Shown here in pieces: positions 31,649-37,733 of a DNA stretch of 37,733 nt. The position numbers and the translations under genes were made by a program. Position 1 is the stretch's first letter, and the number at the start of each line of letters is the position of its first letter. The notes beneath the pieces were generated by a model. The model did no database searches, was not told where the DNA came from, and worked only from the letters and a program-made list of their open reading frames with translations. Origin of the DNA: an uncultured Lachnospiraceae bacterium (lineage in GTDB: Bacteria > Bacillota > Clostridia > Lachnospirales > Lachnospiraceae); contig CACXUY010000036.1 in assembly GCA_902770965.1 (NCBI GenBank), positions 1 to 37,733 of the forward strand, written 5' to 3'.

Positions 31649-33553
31649 ATGGCAATGGATTATGTCGAAACCTCGAAAAAGATCATCGAGGGCGTGGGGG
31701 GCGCGGACAATATCGCAAGCGCGACACATTGTATGACGCGTCTTCGTCTGGTGCTGAACGATGAGAGCAAGGCGAACGATGCCAAGGTCAACAAGATCAA
31801 GGGCGTAAAGAGCGTCATCAAGCAGGGCGGCCAGTATCAGGTCGTCATCGGCAATGAGGTGTCAAACCTGTTCAAGGAATTTGAAAAGCTTGGCAAGTTC
31901 AGCGGCGAAGGAAAAAGCTCTGCCGCTCCTAAGGTGAAGGGTAATCCGGTTCAGAGGCTGTTCGGCTTTGTCGCGGGCTGCATGACTCCCATGCTCCCCG
32001 CCATGCTTGGTGCCGGTATGTTAAAGGTCGTACTCACGCTCCTGACGACCTTCTGCGGCATGGATGCCACTGGTTCAACCTACACGCTGATATACGCTTT
32101 TGCGGACGCGTTCTTCATGTTCCTGCCTATTTTCCTGGGCATGACCATCGCCAAGAAGATGGGCGGCAACCCCATGCTGTTCATGCTTGTGGGCGCGGCT
32201 TTGTGCTATCCGAATCTGGGTGCCCTCATGTCAGGGGAGAATCTGGGCAAGTTCCTGGGGATGGACTGCACTTATCTTTTCGGGCTGCCTGTCATCTGCG
32301 CGACCTATACCTCATCGGTTTTGCCGATGCTGCTGATGGCTCCGGTTATGAAATGGGCGGAGGACTTTGGAGACAGGGTCAGCCCCAACGTGCTTAAGGC
32401 ATTCCTGAAGCCGCTCATCTTCATCATTATCTGCATTCCTTGCGCGCTTTATGTGCTGGGACCGATCGGCAATGTCGCCGGCAATCTGCTGTCCAACGTA
32501 TTCACAGTGATGTATGACACGGCTCCCTGGCTCACTGTAGGCGTGCTGTCAGCAGCCATGCCTTTCATCGTCATGACCGGTATGCATTACGCGTTGATCC
32601 CTCTGTTCATGAACAATATAGCCACTCTCGGCTATGATGTTATCGTCCTGGTCACGATGTTCTGCTCCAATCTGGCACAGGGCGGCGCGTCGCTGGGCGT
32701 TGCGGTAAAGAGCAAGGAAGCAGAGACCAAGTCCGAGGGTATTGCCTGCGGAATCTCGGCGATCGTCGCCGGTGTCACTGAGCCTGCCATGTATGGTATA
32801 AACCTTCGCTTCATGAAGCCTATGATCGGAGCCGTCATAGCAGCCGGAATTGGAGGCCTGTTCACCGGAATCACCGGAGTGAAGGGCTACACTATGGGCG
32901 GTTCGCCTTCTATCCTGTCGCTTATCACCTTCATCGGTGGAGAGAAGCCGATGCACGGAGTGATATTCGGCGCAATTGCCGCGGCAATAATACTGGCTCT
33001 CTCCTTCGGAATATCGTTCGTGCTTTTCAAGGATCCGCCGAAGGATGAGGCTGAGGAAGGCGCAGACGGAGCGGATGCCGCGGACAAGAAGCCTCTGGCA
33101 AAAGAGGTTATGGTCTCGGCACCCCTGACCGGACAGCTGGTCGATCTTGGCGCGGTGCCGGATGAGGTATTTGCCTCCGGCGCTCTTGGAGAGGGCATAG
33201 CGATAATGCCGTCCATCGGAAAGGTTGTAGCGCCCTGCGATGGAACTATCTCCGCCACCATGGATACAAATCATGCAGTCGGCATCACGACTCCTGAGGG
33301 AGCAGAGCTGCTGATCCATGTCGGACTCGATACTGTGGCGCTCGGCGGGAAGCATTTCTCCTGCAAGGTCTCACAGGGGCAGGCGGTCAAGAAGGGAGAT
33401 CTTCTTATCAAATTTGACATGAACGCCATCAAGGAGGAGGGCTATCAGCTCTATACGCCGATTCTTGTCACTAACAGCGATGACTTCGTGTCCATCAAGG
33501 TTGTCAACGCCGGCGCGGTTAATGCGGGAGACGAGCTGCTGTCGATCCAGTGA
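31649..33553 (+). CDS. Beta-glucoside PTS transporter, EIIBCA
   Basis: The product has 634 residues in one chain. EIIB (1-90) has the phospho-accepting Cys28 in SATHCMTRLRLVL. EIIC (about 105-465) has the family's membrane segments, including GFVAGCMTPMLPAMLGAGML and GVTEPAMYGINLRFMKPMIG. A charged linker (DEAEEGADGADAADKK) leads to EIIA (about 485-634) with the active His557 in LLIHVGLDTVALGG. It imports and phosphorylates aryl- or beta-linked glucosides such as cellobiose or salicin, using phosphate from HPr. The GH1 6-phospho-beta-glucosidase follows 157 bases downstream, which fixes the substrate class. Neither a BglG-type antiterminator nor another regulator is adjacent. Confidence 0.96.
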   Translation: MAMDYVETSKKIIEGVGGADNIASATHCMTRLRLVLNDESKANDAKVNKIKGVKSVIKQGGQYQVVIGNEVSNLFKEFEKLGKFSGEGKSSAAPKVKGNPVQRLFGFVAGCMTPMLPAMLGAGMLKVVLTLLTTFCGMDATGSTYTLIYAFADAFFMFLPIFLGMTIAKKMGGNPMLFMLVGAALCYPNLGALMSGENLGKFLGMDCTYLFGLPVICATYTSSVLPMLLMAPVMKWAEDFGDRVSPNVLKAFLKPLIFIIICIPCALYVLGPIGNVAGNLLSNVFTVMYDTAPWLTVGVLSAAMPFIVMTGMHYALIPLFMNNIATLGYDVIVLVTMFCSNLAQGGASLGVAVKSKEAETKSEGIACGISAIVAGVTEPAMYGINLRFMKPMIGAVIAAGIGGLFTGITGVKGYTMGGSPSILSLITFIGGEKPMHGVIFGAIAAAIILALSFGISFVLFKDPPKDEAEEGADGADAADKKPLAKEVMVSAPLTGQLVDLGAVPDEVFASGALGEGIAIMPSIGKVVAPCDGTISATMDTNHAVGITTPEGAELLIHVGLDTVALGGKHFSCKVSQGQAVKKGDLLIKFDMNAIKEEGYQLYTPILVTNSDDFVSIKVVNAGAVNAGDELLSIQ

Positions 33554-33581
33554 GGATTTTTACGCAGGAATATCATAAATG

Positions 33582-35147
<1,566 letters not shown>

Positions 35148-35247
35148 GCAAGAAGATGGTAAGCAATAAGATGTCATGTATGCTTGAGGAACTGTCAGTG
35201 CGCCGGGTGATGTAAGATGGCAGCAGTGATGTGAGCAGGCGCAGCCG

Positions 35248-35282
35248 AATCAAGTAGGGGAGGCATCTCCTCCTGCTCGATT
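35248..35282. repeat. Imperfect palindrome, same family as 37493-37526
   Basis: AATCAAGTAGGGGAGGCATC continues into TCCTCCTGCTCGATT. The arms match with a few mismatches, and outer words AATC.AG.AGG and CCTGCTCGATT match the perfect palindrome at 37.5 kb. Confidence 0.65.
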
Positions 35283-35304
35283 GGAACATGTATAATATAG
35301 CGGG

Positions 35305-35340
35305 GGGAGCACTGTTTTTGGATGGTGCTCCCTTTGCCGC
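35305..35340 (+). terminator. Hairpin after the beta-glucoside operon
   Basis: GGGAGCAC (35305-35312) pairs with GTGCTCCC (35325-35332), with an outer GCGG/CCGC pair possible. Only TTT follows, so termination may be weak. Confidence 0.55.
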
Positions 35341-35419
35341 ACCAGGGCACGCTGCATATGTTGAGGATGGGTGAAGCTATTGGAAAGAACAGCAGATATA
35401 AGTAAGATAAGTATAGAAG

Positions 35420-35518
35420 GGACGGCGGACAGGACAGCGGACATGGTGGCAGAAAGGACGGCGGACAGGACAGCGGAAAGGGAGGCGGACAGGACAGCGG
35501 AAAGGGAGTCGGTGGACG
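35420..35518 (+). repeat. Minisatellite, 18-bp unit
   Basis: GGCGGACAGGACAGCGGA occurs three times, with related spacer words (AAAGGGAG, CATGGTGGCAGAAAGGAC). It gives a plus-strand frame of TADR/AERE type repeats, which I regard as accidental. Confidence 0.75.
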
Positions 35519-35745
35519 ATGATGGGGTCGCCAGGGAGCTTGAGCGCATGGGGCTATGCTGAAACGGAATTACAACCCCCTTTGCGTTGGCGGAGGTTCG
35601 TCTTGTGTGGGAAAACTGTATTAAGACGCAATATGGGTGATATTTAGGTAATGGCAGCGGCTTCTGTGGAGGAAGATCAAAATATGAGTGGAAATATTTT
35701 TCTGTATCGGATAGAATAGAGGGCACATGACATACGATGCATAAG

Positions 35746-35849
35746 ACATGGAAGACATGGCGCATGGTACATAAGGCATAACATGGAAGACATGGCGCAT
35801 GGCGCATAAGGCGTAACATGGAAGACATGGTCTATGGCGTATCAAGCAG
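35746..35849 (+). repeat. Minisatellite, 35-bp unit, three copies
   Basis: Units start at 35746, 35781 and 35816, each beginning ACATGGAAGACATGG and continuing CGCATGG...CATAAGGC.TA. The first two differ at only a few bases; the third is diverged at the end. Confidence 0.85.
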
Positions 35850-35891
35850 AGTACGTGGCGTATAGTAGTGCATGGACAGGGACTGCCTTGA

Positions 35892-36049
35892 AGGACAGAT
35901 AGAGTCAGGCAGATAATAAAGGCGGACAGATAAAGACAGGCAGTTAAAGGCGGACAGATAAAGACAAGCAGTTAATAAAGACAGGTAGATAATAAAGTCA
36001 GGCAGATAATAAAGTCAGGCAGATAATAAAGTCAGGCAGATAAAGGCAG
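35892..36049 (+). repeat. Minisatellite, 17-bp unit, directly before trmB
   Basis: AGTCAGGCAGATAATAA and close variants (GGCGGACAGATAAAG, GACAGGTAGATAATAAA) repeat about nine times and end ten bases before the trmB start. The repeat must therefore hold the gene's 5' leader and perhaps its ribosome site (GCAGGTAGG). Confidence 0.85.
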
Positions 36050-36059
36050 GTAGGCACAG

Positions 36060-36722
36060 ATGAGAGTCAAGCACGTTCCCGGTTCAGAGGAAAAGGTCGC
36101 GGTCAGTGAGCACACGGTGTCTGATCCCGAAGCACTAAGAGGGCATTGGGCAGAACTTTTTCCCGGATGCAGGATGCTTTTTGTCGAGATCGGATGCGGC
36201 AAGGGGCGTTTTTTGATGGAGATGGCGCAGCGAGAACCGGAGTCGGCATTTATCGGCCTCGAACGGATATCGAGCGTGCTTGTGAAGGCGGTTGAGAAGC
36301 AGGAGGCACTCCGGCTTCCGAACCTGAAATTCATCCGCTATAATGCCAATGACCTCATGGAGATATTTGATGAGAACGAGGTGGACGGCATTTTCTTGAA
36401 TTTCTCTGATCCGTGGCCTAAGAACAGGCATGAGAAGAGGAGGCTGACTGCGCCTGGCTTCCTTGAGAGCTATGGCAAAGTACTTCGTCCGGGCGGCTGT
36501 GTTACTTTCAAGACGGACAACGAGGAGCTTTTTCGCTGGTCGGCATCGGCTTTTGAGGAGAACGGCTGGGAGCGGTTGGCGTACACGGAGGATCTGCACC
36601 ACAGCCCCTATGCCGAGGGTAATGTCATGACTGAGTACGAGGAGAAATTCTCGTCCGCCGGAAAGAATATCTTCATGCTTTGCGCAAGGCCGGGGCGACG
36701 CGCTGACGCGGATGCCCGGTGA
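36060..36722 (+). CDS. trmB: tRNA (guanine-N7)-methyltransferase
   Basis: The product has 220 residues. It makes m7G46 in the variable loop of tRNAs using S-adenosylmethionine. It starts with the usual MRVKHVPGSEEKVAVS; the SAM-binding motif is FVEIGCGKGRFLMEMA, followed by FIGLERISSVLVKAVEK and the TrmB signature LNFSDPWPKNRHEKRRL, then VTFKTDNEELFRWS and TEYEEKF near the end. The length is normal for Firmicutes. The ribosome site is weak and lies at the edge of a tandem-repeat block (35892-36049), which is unusual for a housekeeping gene. It stands alone; a MITE follows. Confidence 0.97.
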   Translation: MRVKHVPGSEEKVAVSEHTVSDPEALRGHWAELFPGCRMLFVEIGCGKGRFLMEMAQREPESAFIGLERISSVLVKAVEKQEALRLPNLKFIRYNANDLMEIFDENEVDGIFLNFSDPWPKNRHEKRRLTAPGFLESYGKVLRPGGCVTFKTDNEELFRWSASAFEENGWERLAYTEDLHHSPYAEGNVMTEYEEKFSSAGKNIFMLCARPGRRADADAR

Positions 36723-36764
36723 CGATACATTCTGCACATATTAACGCCTTTATTTTATATGATA

Positions 36765-36927
36765 GTAGCTATTCAGCACCACAGACTCGGGATGCTGCGC
36801 ATCCCTCGTTGCGGGGCGGTAAGAAGCGCTGCGCGCCTTGTCCGTCCCAAGCTAACTGTTAATACGTCCGATACGTAAGCACTTCGTACTGTATTCTAGC
36901 AGTTACCTTGGGGTGCTGAATAATTAC
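36765..36927. mobile_element. MITE-like element, best copy
   Basis: The 163-bp element has terminal inverted repeats: left GTAGCTATTCAGCACC, right GGTGCTGAATAATTAC (14 of 16 match). Inside are the hairpins GGGATGCTGCGCATCCC and GCGCTGCGCGC, and a third pair around CTAACTGTTAATAC / GTATTCTAGCAGTTA. There is no coding frame. Related copies lie at 28545, 31402 and 33582, with single ends at 22841, 29497 and about 37451. Flanks are AT-rich and a target-site duplication of TA or ATA is possible but not certain. Confidence 0.75.
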
Positions 36928-37039
36928 ATATAATAAACGTGTTCGGAAACGGAAATACAGGAAAGACGTGAACGGTTACAACAGGCAATAACAGACAAAA
37001 GCAAACGAACAAAAACAGACAATAACAGGAGGAAGCACG

Positions 37040-37357
37040 ATGGTTAAGGTAATTACTGATGAAACATTCAAGGCAGAAGTGCTCGAGGCCGGGACTCCGA
37101 TTCTGGTTGATTTCTTTGCGACCTGGTGCGGACCTTGCAAGATGATGGCACCGGTGCTTGATAAGCTCTCCGCAAAATATGAGGGCAAGATTGCTTTTGC
37201 CAAGATCGATGTCGATGAGAATCCCGATTCCGCGGCGGAATACAATGTTCGCTCGATTCCTTTCATGGCGCTGTTCAAGGACGGCAAGGTCGTGGATCAT
37301 GTCCTTGGTGCAGTGCCTGCTGCCGCTCTCGAAGCAACGCTTGCAAAGGTGCTTTGA
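37040..37357 (+). CDS. trxA: Thioredoxin
   Basis: The product has 105 residues; AGGAGG lies before ATG 37040. It has the classical active site FFATWCGPCKMMAPVLDKL, the DVDENPDSAAEYNVRSIPF stretch with cis-Pro, and the FKDGKVVDHVLGAVPAAAL end. It reduces protein disulfides in the cytosol with electrons from thioredoxin reductase, which is not in this window. The 5' leader carries a short repeat (CAGGCAATAACA / CAGACAATAACAGG). It is full length. Confidence 0.97.
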   Translation: MVKVITDETFKAEVLEAGTPILVDFFATWCGPCKMMAPVLDKLSAKYEGKIAFAKIDVDENPDSAAEYNVRSIPFMALFKDGKVVDHVLGAVPAAALEATLAKVL

Positions 37358-37492
37358 ACCCGAGAAGCGAATGCGAACCGAATGATCGCTATTGATCGTT
37401 TGGGGCGAAGGAATCCAAGGGACTATATATGCGTAACGTTAAGTGCGGCGTGAGCATATGGGTTTGCTGAACAGTTGTAGAAAAGGGCATGA

Positions 37493-37526
37493 AATCGAGC
37501 AGGGGGATGCATCCCCCTGCTCGATT
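37493..37526. terminator. Perfect 34-bp palindrome
   Basis: AATCGAGCAGGGGGA-TGCA-TCCCCCTGCTCGATT is a perfect inverted repeat. It follows the thioredoxin gene by 135 bases, but has no T-run; it could be a terminator, a REP-like element or a protein-binding site. A worn copy lies at 35248-35282. Confidence 0.6.
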
Positions 37527-37530
37527 CGGT

Positions 37531-37635
37531 TGGTGCGCTCACATCTCGTGCTGCGCCGTACGCACCTTGTGTTGCGCCGTACGCACCTTGTGTTGCGCCG
37601 TTCGCATTCCGTGCTGTGCTGCTCACATCTCGTGC
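37531..37635 (+). repeat. Minisatellite, five 21-bp units
   Basis: Units start at 37531, 37552, 37573, 37594 and 37615; the two central ones are identical (TGCGCCGTACGCACCTTGTG plus T). The outer units share CTCACATCTCGTGC, so the array has mirror-like order A-B-B-B'-A'. It begins four bases after the perfect palindrome. A frame through it encodes a VLRRTHL heptad repeat; no ribosome site is seen. Confidence 0.85.
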
Positions 37636-37733
37636 TGATGCACTTGATGTAAGCTGTCGCTGAAAGCTGCAGCTGTAAGCAGACTTGTCCCGCAGATATT
37701 GGCTTGCAGCACGGAACAGATTAAGCAGGGAGA

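Noticed and set aside
35371-35562. 63-codon frame with TADR/AERE repeats
   Set aside because: It is a by-product of the 18-bp minisatellite; no ribosome site and no non-repetitive core.
37443-37652. 69-codon frame with VLRRTHL repeats
   Set aside because: It runs through a palindrome and a 21-bp array, with no ribosome site.

Overview
The window looks like a chromosome segment from a gut- or rumen-type clostridium, most likely Lachnospiraceae. The evidence is strong AGGAGG ribosome sites, an EFR1-type flavodoxin/ferredoxin, a sensory [FeFe]-hydrogenase, and a beta-glucoside PTS with 6-phospho-beta-glucosidase. It is an inference from gene content; there is no rRNA in the window.

Layout. (1) 1-1372: the trailer half of a type I-C-like CRISPR array, 20 good repeats plus one decayed repeat; leader and cas genes lie off the left edge. 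(2) 1.36-6.05 kb: small genes that look like orphan immunity genes, several directly preceded by or overlapping the broken last codons of another protein, plus a transposase remnant, an AraC regulator, an unlisted 41-codon gene, and a JAMM-motif (JAB) protein with a small partner. (3) 7.0-10.7 kb: a very unusual protein joining a diguanylate cyclase (GGDEF) to a fructose-type PTS EIIC, then a C_GCAxxG_C_C protein and an unknown conserved protein. (4) 11.1-21.6 kb: the most unusual block. A DUF2752 and a DUF4234 membrane protein and an Mrr-type nuclease precede a co-oriented cluster: an FHA-like lipoprotein, a single polypeptide fusing a SEDS glycosyltransferase (FtsW/RodA type) to a penicillin-binding transpeptidase with all motifs intact, a membrane protein, a zinc-ribbon GTPase, and a membrane-anchored unknown. 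A truncated second copy of the Mrr gene overlaps the last stop codon. (5) 21.9-24.2 kb: an Rpn-family nuclease and a lipoprotein with 13-residue repeats. (6) 24.9-29.5 kb: a sensory-hydrogenase hybrid histidine kinase with an in-frame minisatellite in its ATPase domain, a deoxyinosine glycosylase and an EFR1 protein. (7) 29.7-37.4 kb: carbohydrate genes (phosphoglucomutase, beta-glucoside EIIBCA, GH1), then trmB and trxA. The phosphoglucomutase appears to have lost its catalytic serine loop by a clean in-frame deletion.

Repeats are a theme: a MITE-like family with terminal inverted repeats at 28.5, 31.4, 33.6 and 36.8 kb; a terminator-like family at 5.1, 6.6 and 14.0 kb; and several minisatellites of 17-39 bp both inside and outside genes.

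How the genes may work together: the 14.3-21.6 kb cluster reads as a dedicated septal/elongation-like peptidoglycan synthase in one chain, with an FHA-type partner and a GTPase, possibly associated with an Mrr nuclease. No such complete system is known to me; this is an inference from sequence. The beta-glucoside genes form an uptake-and-cleavage operon whose glucose-6-phosphate would normally feed phosphoglucomutase.
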